A program made the translations under genes and the position numbers. From JADKFD01 sp050250665 (lineage in GTDB: Bacteria; Pseudomonadota; Gammaproteobacteria; Xanthomonadales; SZUA-5), in the NCBI GenBank assembly GCA_050250665.1, contig JBFWOF010000055.1:1-41168 (forward strand): a stretch of 41,168 nt of DNA. Direction: 5' to 3'. The notes beneath the pieces are model-generated. The model searched no databases, had not been told where the DNA came from, and saw only the letters and a program-made list of their open reading frames with translations. How positions within the stretch are numbered: position 1 is the stretch's first letter; each line of letters opens with the position of its first letter. Below, one piece after another: positions 1 to 8,007 of this stretch.

Positions 1-126
1 ACTCGGGACTCGGGACTCGGGACTCGGGACTCGGGACTCGGGACTCGGGACTCGGGACTCGGGACTCGGGACTCGGGACTCGGGACTCGGGACTCGGGAC
101 TCGGGACTCGGGACTCGGGACTCGGG
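1..126. repeat. Perfect heptamer array, 18 copies of ACTCGGG
   Basis: Eighteen uninterrupted copies of the 7-bp unit ACTCGGG fill the window from base 1, so the array may start further left. Read as GGGACTC it places a G3 run every 7 bases on the plus strand, a pattern able to form G-quadruplexes. From memory, G-rich heptamers of the type GGGNATC are reported as enriched in Xanthomonas; this unit is a variant. Four copies in the opposite orientation lie at 276-303. Confidence 0.97.
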
Positions 127-275
127 AGAAAAATCCAATGCTCGGTGCCAGTCAAGGGCAACAGCAGGTGCCTGCTAACTAACTCATGGACTTGAAATGC
201 TGATCTGGTCGAAAAGTGGCTTTCCAGTGGCTCCCGGCGCAGGCCAACCCATCAAGCCGGCAGTGAGCGCCTTTC
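127..275. other. Spacer between the two heptamer arrays, no gene seen
   Basis: This 149-bp segment lies between oppositely oriented heptamer arrays upstream of korA. It holds a small hairpin (AGCAGG/CCTGCT, about 160-173). No convincing promoter or coding frame was found. If korA has its own promoter it probably lies here or left of the window. Confidence 0.5.
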
Positions 276-303
276 GAGTCCCGAGTCCCGAGTCCCGAGT
301 CCC
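276..303. repeat. Inverted heptamer array, 4 copies of GAGTCCC
   Basis: Four perfect copies of GAGTCCC, the reverse complement of the unit at 1-126, end 24 bases before the korA start codon. The coding strand of korA is therefore C-rich here, and the 28 nt could pair with any four units of the upstream array. A GAGGG stretch at 311-315, between array and start codon, is the only candidate ribosome-binding site. Confidence 0.95.
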
Positions 304-327
304 GGCTTCCGAGGGTATTTCACTGCG

Positions 328-2142
328 ATGATCCAGGCCACCAACGACTTCGTCATCAAGTTCGCCAACGTCAACGGCTCGGGCTCGGCGTCGGCCAATG
401 AGCTGTTTGCCAAGGCCATCCTGCGCATGGGTGTGCCGGTGAGTCCGCGCAACATCTTTCCGTCGAACATCCAGGGCTTGCCGACCTGGTATGAAGTTCG
501 GATCAGCGAGGCCGGGTATCTGGGCCGACGTGGCGGTGTCGATCTGATGGTGGCGATGAATCCGCAGACCTGGGCCGGCGACATTGCCGAGATCGAGTCG
601 GGCGGCTATCTGTTCTACGACTCGACCAAAGCGCTCCCGGCTGCGGCTTTTCGTGAGGACATCACGGTCATCGGCATGCCGCTGACCGGCTTGTGCGTGA
701 AGCATTACGACGATCCGCGCCAGCGACAGCTGCTGAAGAACGTGCTCTATCTCGGCGGCCTGTCGGTGTTGCTGAACATCGAACCCGAGGTCATTGAAAC
801 CCTGCTGGCGGAGCAATATCGCGGCAAGCCGCAACTGGCGCAGCCCAATGTCGATGCCTTCCGCCTCGGACGGCAATGGGCCAGCGACAATCTCAGCCAT
901 CCCATCGGCTTGACCGTGAAGCGCGCCGACCAGGTCGGCGATCGCATCTTCATCGACGGCAATTCCGCCGCGGGCCTGGGCTGTGTGTACGGTGGCGCCA
1001 CGGTCTGCGCCTGGTACCCGATCACGCCCTCGACCTCGGTGGCCGAGGCCTTCGAGAAATACTGCCGCCAGTTCCGCACCGATCCGGACGGCAAGCGTCG
1101 CTACGCCATCGTCCAGGCCGAGGATGAAATCGCCTCGATCGGCATGGTCATCGGCGCGGGCTGGAATGGCGCCCGCGCCTTCACCTGCACCAGCGGTCCG
1201 GGCGTGTCGCTGATGACCGAATTCATCGGCCTGTCGCACTTTGCCGAGATCCCGTCCACCATCATCAACGTGCAGCGCGGCGGCCCGTCTACCGGCATGC
1301 CCACCCGCACCCAGCAAGCCGATGTGCTGTCCTGTGCCTACGCCTCGCATGGCGATACCCGACATGTGCTGCTGTTCCCGGAAGACCCGGCCGAGAGCTT
1401 CGAGCATTCGGCCACGGCGCTGGATCTGGCCGATCGGCTGCAGGGTCCGGTCTTCGTCATGCTGGATCTGGACATCGGCATGAACCAGCGTCTGTGCGCG
1501 CCCTTCGAGTGGGCGCCGGATCGGCAGCTGGATCGGGGCAAGGTCATGGATCACGACAGCCTCGAAGCCGGCACCTTTTTCGGTCGCTACCGCGACGTCG
1601 ACGGCGACGGCATTCCCTTCCGCACCTACCCCGGCACCCATCCCAGCCGCGGTGCCTTCTTCACCCGCGGCACCACCAAGAACTCCGACGCCCGCTATTC
1701 CGAGCGTGGTGAGGACTATCTGGAAAACGTGCACCGACTGGTGCGCAAATGGGAAACCGCCAAATCGCTGGTGCCGCAGCCCGTGCTCACCCCGGCAGCG
1801 CGGCCGAGTCGTATCGGCGTGCTCTTCTACGGGTCCACCAGCCCGGCCATGCACGAGGCCGCCGAGCGCCTGGCCAGCCACGGCGTGTCGCTGGACCTGA
1901 TGCGCATCCGCGCCTTTCCCTTCCCGGAATCGGTGCGCGAGTTCATCCTCGGCCATGACCAGGTCTTTCTGGTCGAGCAGAACCGCGATGCCCAGCTGCG
2001 CAGCCTGGTCATCAACGAATTCGAGATCGATCCCGCCCGCGTGCAGCCGATATTGCACTACGACGGCACCCCGATCACCGCCCGCTTCATCGTCCGCGCC
2101 ATCCACGATCGGCTGCAGCGCAAGGCGGCGCAGGCGGCATGA
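328..2142 (+). CDS. korA: 2-oxoacid:ferredoxin oxidoreductase, alpha subunit (gamma-alpha fusion)
   Basis: Subunit of a thiamine-diphosphate-dependent enzyme that oxidatively decarboxylates a 2-oxoacid (probably 2-oxoglutarate) to acyl-CoA and passes electrons to ferredoxin; cytoplasmic. The 604-aa protein has the fused layout of the family: a gamma-type domain at about residues 10-190, then the pyrimidine-binding alpha domain starting near GNSAAGLGCVYGG (about 210) with YPITPSTS, and a C-terminal domain II from about 495. The start ATG matches the usual N-terminus (NDFVIKFANVNGSGS just inside). The partner korB follows 447 bp downstream, an unusually long gap for an obligate partner and filled with repeats. 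The true 2-oxoacid cannot be fixed from sequence. No ferredoxin gene is in view. Confidence 0.93.
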   Translation: MIQATNDFVIKFANVNGSGSASANELFAKAILRMGVPVSPRNIFPSNIQGLPTWYEVRISEAGYLGRRGGVDLMVAMNPQTWAGDIAEIESGGYLFYDSTKALPAAAFREDITVIGMPLTGLCVKHYDDPRQRQLLKNVLYLGGLSVLLNIEPEVIETLLAEQYRGKPQLAQPNVDAFRLGRQWASDNLSHPIGLTVKRADQVGDRIFIDGNSAAGLGCVYGGATVCAWYPITPSTSVAEAFEKYCRQFRTDPDGKRRYAIVQAEDEIASIGMVIGAGWNGARAFTCTSGPGVSLMTEFIGLSHFAEIPSTIINVQRGGPSTGMPTRTQQADVLSCAYASHGDTRHVLLFPEDPAESFEHSATALDLADRLQGPVFVMLDLDIGMNQRLCAPFEWAPDRQLDRGKVMDHDSLEAGTFFGRYRDVDGDGIPFRTYPGTHPSRGAFFTRGTTKNSDARYSERGEDYLENVHRLVRKWETAKSLVPQPVLTPAARPSRIGVLFYGSTSPAMHEAAERLASHGVSLDLMRIRAFPFPESVREFILGHDQVFLVEQNRDAQLRSLVINEFEIDPARVQPILHYDGTPITARFIVRAIHDRLQRKAAQAA

Positions 2143-2291
2143 AGCACGGGGCACGGGGCACGGGAAGAATCTCATGACTGATCGTCGCGCGACCTGGAGG
2201 GTGGGTTCCGCTGACCGCCCCATCCACCTGGCGTCATTTCGAGGAGCGTGTATCGGCTCGACGCTGCCCACGGACCATGAACCACAAGCTG

Positions 2292-2371
2292 CCTGTAGGA
2301 GCGACCTCGCGTCGCGACCGGCAAGCCGCACGTCCGCAGCAGTCGTCGCGCCGCAAGGGCGCTCCTACAGG
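2292..2371. repeat. REPIN-like element (GTAGGAGCG type)
   Basis: CCTGTAGGAGCG at 2292-2303 and its exact complement CGCTCCTACAGG at 2360-2371 form 12-bp outer arms, with smaller CG-rich palindromes inside. This is the structure of paired REP sequences common in Pseudomonas, Stenotrophomonas and relatives, normally mobilised by a RAYT transposase encoded elsewhere. No RAYT gene is in the window. Confidence 0.85.
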
Positions 2372-2440
2372 TGGACGAGGCCGGTGCTGCGCTCACGTGG
2401 ACGGCAAATCAATAATTTACGATATGGATTCATGGAGAGC

Positions 2441-2521
2441 AGCGCAGCGACGAAGCAATCCAGTGCCTGGTGTCGAGCCCCCCTGGATGGCTTCCCCCGG
2501 ATCAAGTCCGGGGTCGCAATG
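2441..2521. repeat. Second palindromic repeat in the korA-korB gap
   Basis: Contains GCAATCCAG (from 2457) answered by CTGGATGGC (from 2483), then a CCCCGGA/TCCGGGG hairpin (2495-2501 and 2507-2513, 5-nt loop) and GTCGCAATGACG. The wording resembles a dispersed palindrome family found in many proteobacterial genomes. It differs in sequence from the REPIN at 2292-2371. Confidence 0.6.
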
Positions 2522-2589
2522 ACGCCGGAATCTCGTCTCACACACGCTTCTCCCCTGCCCCGCACCCCGTTTCCCGTGCCCCGTAAATC

Positions 2590-3645
2590 ATGACCTACAT
2601 CGCCAAGCCCAGCCTGCATCACCCCAGCCTGAAACAGAACAAGGTCGGGTTCACGCGCCGCGATTACGAGGGGCGGATTTCGACGCTCTGCGCCGGCTGC
2701 GGTCACGATTCGATTTCGGCCTCGATCATCCAGGCCTGCTGGGAACTGGACATCGAGCCGCACCGCGTGGCCAAGCTCTCCGGCATCGGCTGCAGTTCGA
2801 AGACACCCGATTATTTCCTCGGCCAGTCGCACGGCTTCAACACCGTGCACGGGCGCATGCCCTCGGCGCTGACCGGGGCCTACCTCGCCAATCGCGAATT
2901 GCTGTACCTCGGCGTATCCGGCGATGGCGATTCGGCCTCGATCGGCATCGGCCAGTTCGTGCACGCGATGCGTCGCGGCATCGACATGGTCTACATCGTC
3001 GAGAACAACGGCGTCTACGGATTGACCAAGGGCCAGTTCTCGGCCACTGCCGACCAGGGCAGCCAGAGCAAGAAAGGCCTGGTCAATACCGACAGCCCGA
3101 TCGATCTGGTGAGCCTGGCGCTTGGCCTGGGCGCCAGTTTCGTGGCGCGCAGTTTCTCAGGCGACAAGACTCAGCTGGTACCGCTGATCAAGGCCGCCAT
3201 CCGTCATCGAGGCGCCGCCTTCATCGATGTGATCAGCCCCTGCGTGGCCTTCAACAACCACGCCGGCAGCACCAAGAGCTACGACTATGTGCGCGAGCAC
3301 AATGACTCGGTCAACCGGCTCGACGTCATCGAAGGCCGTGCCCCGATCGAGATCGAGCAGAATGAGGGCGAGCTACTGGAAGTGGCCCAGCACGACGGCA
3401 GCATCCTGCGCCTGCGCAAGACCGCCCCCGACTACGACCCACGCGACCGCATCGGCGCCATGAACTTCATCGCCCGCCATCAGGCAGAGGGCGAAGTCGT
3501 GACCGGCCTGCTCTACGTCGACCCCGAAGCCCGCGATTTCCACCAGCACCTGCAGACGGTGAGCACCCCGCTCAACCGCCTCGGCACCGCCGAACTGTGC
3601 CCAGGCGCGGAAGCGCTGGCCAAGATCAACGAGCGCTTGCGCTGA
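2590..3645 (+). CDS. korB: 2-oxoacid:ferredoxin oxidoreductase, beta subunit
   Basis: Partner of KorA that binds thiamine diphosphate and the electron-relay cluster. In 351 aa it shows Cys34 and Cys37 (CAGC), Cys68 (GIGCSS) and Cys218 (SPCVAF), the four-cysteine pattern that holds a 4Fe-4S cluster in this family. The TPP motif runs from GDGDSASIG (111-119) to the NN pair at 139-140. The start is supported by the typical N-terminus. It begins 5 nt after a C-rich repeat arm, and no Shine-Dalgarno is visible in the 20 nt before the ATG, so translation may depend on coupling to korA or on structure in the gap. Confidence 0.94.
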   Translation: MTYIAKPSLHHPSLKQNKVGFTRRDYEGRISTLCAGCGHDSISASIIQACWELDIEPHRVAKLSGIGCSSKTPDYFLGQSHGFNTVHGRMPSALTGAYLANRELLYLGVSGDGDSASIGIGQFVHAMRRGIDMVYIVENNGVYGLTKGQFSATADQGSQSKKGLVNTDSPIDLVSLALGLGASFVARSFSGDKTQLVPLIKAAIRHRGAAFIDVISPCVAFNNHAGSTKSYDYVREHNDSVNRLDVIEGRAPIEIEQNEGELLEVAQHDGSILRLRKTAPDYDPRDRIGAMNFIARHQAEGEVVTGLLYVDPEARDFHQHLQTVSTPLNRLGTAELCPGAEALAKINERLR

Positions 3646-3652
3646 AGTAGAC

Positions 3653-3729
3653 GTAGCCCAGGTAAGCGCAGCGCACCTGGGAAGGATCTGCGAATAGCCC
3701 CGGGTGCGCCGTCGGCTTACCCGGGCTAC
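3653..3729. repeat. Dyad repeat of the GTAGCCCGGGTAAGC type
   Basis: GTAGCCCAGGTAAGC (3653-3667) is answered by GCTTACCCGGGCTAC (3715-3729) with one non-Watson-Crick position, and an inner GCGCACCTGGG/CCCGGGTGCGC pair extends the stem. It follows the korB stop and is probably a dispersed palindrome. A related GTAGCCCG pair occurs at 40918-40998. Confidence 0.7.
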
Positions 3730-3745
3730 TCGCTGCTTGAAGCCA

Positions 3746-3770
3746 CCGGGTGTGTCTCAGACACACCCGG
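3746..3770. terminator. Perfect 12-bp palindrome between convergent genes
   Basis: CCGGGTGTGTCT and AGACACACCCGG flank a single C, giving a perfect dyad between korB (+) and the secreted protein gene (-). Its position suits a bidirectional terminator. There is no T-run on either side, so it could instead be a protein site or a repeat. Confidence 0.45.
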
Positions 3771-3783
3771 GACGCAAAGCGAT

Positions 3784-4533
3784 TCAGTCTCTCAGCAAGT
3801 AGATAGTGAAGTTGCCGATTGGTTCAAATTCGTTGAGCCGTCCATATTTGACCGTTCTGACTACTTGCCCGCCAAAGGAAAAGGCCGCGCTGCTGGCAAT
3901 CTGAGTCTCCGGACAGGTCAGTTGGACGGTCCATACGTCACCCTGCGAATTGTTACGGGTCTGGCTGTTCGGATTCTGCGTCCTGAAGACATCGATCTGT
4001 GCGCAGGGAGTCGTGTGATCCCGCATCGAATAGGGCAATGCAACCCTTTCGAGCCTGTTGCTGCCCAGGGGAGATGTTGTCGACTGTTCCACAATGATCT
4101 GCTGGAGCTCTGGCTCGATGTACAGACGCAGATAGCTATCGGGACGAAGACTGCCCTTGAAGTCGATCTGCCAGAATGCCATTTCAGGCGAGAACTCACC
4201 GTCGTCCAATATCTCGGACTGGGTGAAATCCATCGCGTAGTGCTGCGGATTCTGCACCCAGTCTTCGCCGATGAAGGAAGGACTACTGGCGGGAGGATCA
4301 CGGCGGATGACAATGGCGCATGCCGAGGCCCTGAACGTCGGCAGCTCATTGAGGCCGCCGGGAGCCCGGCTCTCACCTATCCAGGTGAAACCCGAGCTGA
4401 AAAAGGTCAGCTCGGTGGCCGGCGCCTGAATTCCGGCAATGTTCGGCTCGCATTGGCTGTCTTTCGGCAGCAGTGGAATGGCGAAAGCGGGACCAGCGAC
4501 GAGCAACAGTGCGCCGATAATGAAGCTTCTCAT
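3784..4533 (-). CDS. Secreted protein of unknown function
   Basis: A 249-aa protein starting with a clear signal peptide (MRSFIIGALLLVAGPAFA, cleavage probably after AFA, residue 18). The mature part has four cysteines (28, 72, 177, 207), enough for two disulfides, and no family I recognise. Its ATG overlaps the kinase stop as ATGA and has a strong AGGAGAT ribosome-binding site inside the end of the kinase gene, so the two are very likely co-transcribed and translationally coupled. Base composition looks less GC-rich than the flanking genes. A periplasmic or outer-surface role linked to the kinase/sigma pair is an inference from position only. Confidence 0.8.
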   Translation of the reverse strand: MRSFIIGALLLVAGPAFAIPLLPKDSQCEPNIAGIQAPATELTFFSSGFTWIGESRAPGGLNELPTFRASACAIVIRRDPPASSPSFIGEDWVQNPQHYAMDFTQSEILDDGEFSPEMAFWQIDFKGSLRPDSYLRLYIEPELQQIIVEQSTTSPLGSNRLERVALPYSMRDHTTPCAQIDVFRTQNPNSQTRNNSQGDVWTVQLTCPETQIASSAAFSFGGQVVRTVKYGRLNEFEPIGNFTIYLLRD

Positions 4534-7085
4534 GGTGTATCTCCTATCAAAAACTGATCTCGGGCCAGCTGGATGGCGGGCGCCGTGGGGTCAATCTGCA
4601 CAACGGTGCCGGCTATCAGGGCTACCCGCGCCCTGGCGCTTGCCTCACGACCTAGTCGCATCTCGGCGACGGCGGCCAGCAATTCGGCTTCGGCATGCAA
4701 CTCGGTCGACATCTCAAGGTTCGCGGCTGCAATGGAACTGGCGTTTTCGGCGGCGGCCAATGCCGCATCGGCATCCACGGCTTCACCCAGCAACAAGGCC
4801 GCGGCTCGTGTACACCAGAAGAACGCCATCTGGCGGCTGTCAGGCGGCATCACCCGGGGGCCGATATCTACAGCCATCGCGGTCATCTCTCGCGCTTTCG
4901 GCACGTCGAGCGGCTTCTCCAGCGAGACCGATCCGATGTTGTTGGCGAGCAGGGCTACCATCGCACTCTCACGGCCATAGACTGCCTCTGCCCGCTTCAG
5001 CGCCTGGTCGTAGACCGCCCGCGCATCCTCCATCTGGCCGGCACGGCTCAGGCTGATGGCGTAGCCGGTTTCGGTAATGACATAAACCGCATGTTGAGTA
5101 CCGTAGAGCTTTTCGGCCAGCGTCAGGCTGCGCCGGGCGTATTCGACCGAGGCCTCTGGATTACCCAGGCTGCGCTCGGCCCGTGCAGCAAGGCGCAGCA
5201 GACTCAGCCGCTCAGGCGTTTCCTCATCGAGGTCAGAACTGCCCAGTCGTGCTCGAACCAGGTCAGCGCCATCGGCAGCGGTGTCGGAGTCGATTAGCAG
5301 GGAACCTGCATAGTTCAGCGTTACCGCGGTAATCAGCGGATCGTCTGGGCTTAGCGTCTGCAGCGCCTGCCGATAGACGTCCGCTGCCAGAGCTGCAACA
5401 TCCCGCTGATTGAGTTGCCCTTCGATATTCACGAGCAACAACTTGAGGCGCACCGTCATTCGCTCGTCAAGGTCAGTTTGACGCAACAGGCGCTCGGTCC
5501 GTTCCTTCGCGGAAGACGCCTCACCGCCGTCGAACTCGGATTCCGCAAGGCGCAATTCAGCGGCAGTCTTCTGATCGGAACTTGCCGCAGCATCCAGCGC
5601 CTGCTGAGCCAGTTCAATCGCCTGTTTGTCCAGCCCCAAAGAACTGTGCACATCAGACAGTGTCATCAGCAACTGCGTCCGTGTCGAACGATCCAGTTCC
5701 TCCTTGCGGTCGACCGCAATGCGGGCCTGGTGCAGGACGTCACGAGCGCTGAGCTTTTCGCCCCCGTTGCGACTGGGATCCGCAGAACGGAAGGCTTCGG
5801 TGAGGATGCCACTCACCATTTCAGCGCGTTGGCTCTCGCGAACTGCCTCATCGCGCTGGTAGCGGAAAACCACGGCCGCGCTGACGATCACGCCGAGCAG
5901 TATCACCGACATCGCGCTGGCCAATCGATGCCTGCGGAGGAAGCGAGCGAGCAGATACCAGCGATGCGAGGCACGCAGGCTGATCGGGCGGTGGTCGAGC
6001 AGGCGCTGGACGTCGTCGATCAGGGCGCCGGCGGAGACGTAACGCCGCTCGGGTTCCTTGCGCAGCGCGTGCAGCACGATGCGGTCGAGATCGCCGGCGA
6101 GTTCGCGCCGGCCGAAGGGCAGCTCGGGGGAAACGACGCTGCTGGGTGCGGGCGGCATCTGTTGCTGAATGCGCGAACGGGCCTCGTTGAAACTCAGGCC
6201 AGCCAGATCCAGCGGCATGCGCCCGGTCAGCAACTCGTACAACAGGCCGCCGAGGGCGTAGATGTCGACAGAGACGCTGTCAGCGTCGCCGTCGATCTGC
6301 TCTGGGGCGGCATGTTTGAGCGAAAAGTAGCGTGCTTCTGGCGCGGTGCCACCGTCCAGATGGCCCATTTCGAGGTTCTGCTGCAGCGGCTTGGCGATGC
6401 CGAAATCGAGCAGCTTCGGTTCGCCCTGGGCATCGACCATGACATTGCCGGGCTTGAGATCACGATGCACGACCAGCTGCCGGTGGGCATGGTCGACGGC
6501 GGACGCCACCTTGAGGAACAGTTGCAGGCGGGCGCGCAATGGCAGCTTGTGCTTGCGCGCATGGTCGAGAATGGGCGTGCCGGCGACGAACTCCATGGCC
6601 ACATAGGGCGAGCCATCCGGACATTCGCCGGCGTCGATGAAGCGCGCCACATTGGGATGATCGAGCTTCGCCAGGATGCGTCGCTCGCGGCCGAAGCGCT
6701 CCAGCAGATCGCGGCCACCATAGGCGCCGCGGATGGTCTTGATGGCCACGCTCTGTTCGACGCGGCCGTCGCTGCGATGGGCCAGATAGACCCGGCCCAT
6801 GCCGCCGGCGCCTATCAGTTTTTCCACTTCGAAGCTGCCAATGCGGCTGCCCGGCAGTATTTCCGGATCCACCAGCCTGCCGAGCGCAACCACCGCCGGT
6901 TGCGGCTCGGGCAGGGCGCGATCATCTGCCGCCAGCAGCCCGTCAACCATATCCCTGAGATCGTCGTCGCTGCCGCAGGCGACCAGCAAGGCCGCCTCGC
7001 GCTCGCTGCGAGGCAGATCGACGACCTGATCGAACACGCCTTGGGCGCGGCGCCAGAGGGATGGATCCAGCTTCAACATCGACAT
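4530..7085 (-). CDS. Membrane-bound Ser/Thr protein kinase with C-terminal repeat domain
   Basis: About 851 aa from the chosen start at 7085; 7079 (second Met) is equally possible. An upstream open frame to 7232 does not look like protein. It has a Hanks-type kinase domain: glycine loop GAGGMG (about 92-97), catalytic Lys in VAIK (about 106), HRDLKPGN with Asp about 209, and DFG with Asp about 227, so it should be active. A juxtamembrane stretch ends in one hydrophobic segment (about 389-408, MSVILLGVIVSAAVVF), followed by about 440 helical, TPR-like residues, presumably outside the membrane. It is divergent from an ECF sigma gene. In Xanthomonas and Vibrio, ECF43 sigma factors are activated by the neighbouring kinase (PknS/EcfK, PknT/EcfP); the same is inferred here. 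Confidence 0.9.
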   Translation of the reverse strand: MSMLKLDPSLWRRAQGVFDQVVDLPRSEREAALLVACGSDDDLRDMVDGLLAADDRALPEPQPAVVALGRLVDPEILPGSRIGSFEVEKLIGAGGMGRVYLAHRSDGRVEQSVAIKTIRGAYGGRDLLERFGRERRILAKLDHPNVARFIDAGECPDGSPYVAMEFVAGTPILDHARKHKLPLRARLQLFLKVASAVDHAHRQLVVHRDLKPGNVMVDAQGEPKLLDFGIAKPLQQNLEMGHLDGGTAPEARYFSLKHAAPEQIDGDADSVSVDIYALGGLLYELLTGRMPLDLAGLSFNEARSRIQQQMPPAPSSVVSPELPFGRRELAGDLDRIVLHALRKEPERRYVSAGALIDDVQRLLDHRPISLRASHRWYLLARFLRRHRLASAMSVILLGVIVSAAVVFRYQRDEAVRESQRAEMVSGILTEAFRSADPSRNGGEKLSARDVLHQARIAVDRKEELDRSTRTQLLMTLSDVHSSLGLDKQAIELAQQALDAAASSDQKTAAELRLAESEFDGGEASSAKERTERLLRQTDLDERMTVRLKLLLVNIEGQLNQRDVAALAADVYRQALQTLSPDDPLITAVTLNYAGSLLIDSDTAADGADLVRARLGSSDLDEETPERLSLLRLAARAERSLGNPEASVEYARRSLTLAEKLYGTQHAVYVITETGYAISLSRAGQMEDARAVYDQALKRAEAVYGRESAMVALLANNIGSVSLEKPLDVPKAREMTAMAVDIGPRVMPPDSRQMAFFWCTRAAALLLGEAVDADAALAAAENASSIAAANLEMSTELHAEAELLAAVAEMRLGREASARARVALIAGTVVQIDPTAPAIQLARDQFLIGDTP

Positions 7086-7373
7086 CAGGCCGTGGTCATT
7101 TGCAGGGGCCGCGGTTCGGCCTGACCTGCGATGCAGGCATGGGGGGCATTCGGGTTTGGCATGGCTTTTTGCAGTTCGGGGGTTGAAGTTCACACGCGTA
7201 AACGCGCAGCACTTTCGATCCGCGAAATGCACGCACCTTGCCGGGGGCGGCGGATTCTGGACGATTCGTGAAAAGAGTGTAACTGTTGGTCAAGCGAGTT
7301 CGGGCACTAATCCCGGCCCGCGCCCTCCATGTCAGCTACAATCGAGACAACGCGACGGGGGCGTTGATTCCTG
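7086..7373. promoter_or_regulatory. Divergent intergenic region of the kinase and ECF sigma genes
   Basis: These 288 bp must carry the promoters of both divergent genes. A TACAAT hexamer at 7337-7342 sits 32 nt before the sigma start codon but has no good -35 box 17 bp upstream, so an alternative sigma or activator is possible. No strong palindrome was found. Confidence 0.35.
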
Positions 7374-7943
7374 ATGAAGCCGATCACTGATCTGCTGATG
7401 CGCTGGCGCGGTGGCGACAAGGCGGCGGAGGCCGAATTGATCGAAGCCGTGTATCCGGCGCTGCGCGAGATGTCGCGGGCGCAACTGCGGCGCAATGGTG
7501 GCGCGACCATGCAGGCCACCGAACTGGCCCACGAAGCCTATGAGCGACTGCTGGCGCAGCAGCAGGTGGACTGGCAGAACCGCGAGCATTTCATGGCCAT
7601 CGCTGCGACTGTCGTGCGCCGCGTGCTGATCGACTATCTGCGCGAGCGCTCGGCCCAGAAGCGCGGCAGCGGTCAGGCATCGATTCCACTGCATGATCTG
7701 CTCGACAGCGATCATCCCAGCAGCGGCGACCATGTCGACTGGCTGATGCTGGATCAGGCCCTGACCGAATTTGCCCGGGTCGAACCCGACACTGCCAGGG
7801 TGGTGGAACTGCGCCTGTTCGGCGGCATGTCGGTGGAAGAGATCGCATCGGTGTGTGGCTCGTCGACGGCGACCGTGGGCCGCCAGTGGCGCTTTGCCCG
7901 GGCCTGGATCGCCAGCAGCCTGGCGCTGCCGGCGCCGCAATGA
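7374..7943 (+). CDS. ECF sigma factor, ECF43-like (Sigma70_ECF / TIGR02999 type)
   Basis: A 189-aa sigma factor with region 2 (about 20-95, core ATELAHEAYERLL and VRRVLIDYLRERSAQKR) and region 4 (about 128-185, helix-turn-helix around GMSVEEIASVCGSS). The region 2.2 helix lacks the acidic pair usual in ECF factors and instead has Thr49 in QATELAHEAY. In the ECF43 group a threonine in this area is phosphorylated by the partner kinase to allow RNA polymerase binding; applying this to Thr49 is an inference. The ATG directly follows an in-frame TGA, so no longer form is possible. The divergent kinase gene is the obvious partner, and no anti-sigma factor is encoded next to it. Confidence 0.9.
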   Translation: MKPITDLLMRWRGGDKAAEAELIEAVYPALREMSRAQLRRNGGATMQATELAHEAYERLLAQQQVDWQNREHFMAIAATVVRRVLIDYLRERSAQKRGSGQASIPLHDLLDSDHPSSGDHVDWLMLDQALTEFARVEPDTARVVELRLFGGMSVEEIASVCGSSTATVGRQWRFARAWIASSLALPAPQ

Positions 7944-8007
7944 GTGCCCGGTGGGGCGCGTGCATCGTGTTGGCTTCCAGCCACGCCTGGCCCTGATGCA
8001 AAGCCGT

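Larger units (their letters stand above)
2143..2589. repeat. korA-korB gap: heptad arms flanking REP palindromes
   Basis: No gene is seen in these 447 bp. A G-rich heptad block (2144-2166, GCACGGG units) begins directly after the korA stop, and a C-rich block (about 2551-2584) ends 5 nt before the korB ATG. The arms contain a perfect 14-nt inverted repeat: ACGGGGCACGGGAA at 2153-2166 and its complement at 2571-2584. Between them lie a REP pair (2292-2371) and a second palindrome group (about 2441-2520). Co-transcribed, the arms could pair and loop out about 400 nt. Confidence 0.85.

Noticed and set aside
1..303. CRISPR-like array
   Set aside because: The units are 7 bp, directly abutting and without spacers, and no cas genes are present. 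It is a simple tandem repeat.
184..2331. Long minus-strand open frame opposite korA (715 codons)
   Set aside because: It is antisense to a strongly conserved gene and has the low-complexity His/Arg/Gly/Ala look of a GC-rich shadow frame. Similar frames lie opposite secA, ftsZ, ftsA, pilB, murF and the kinase gene and were all discarded.
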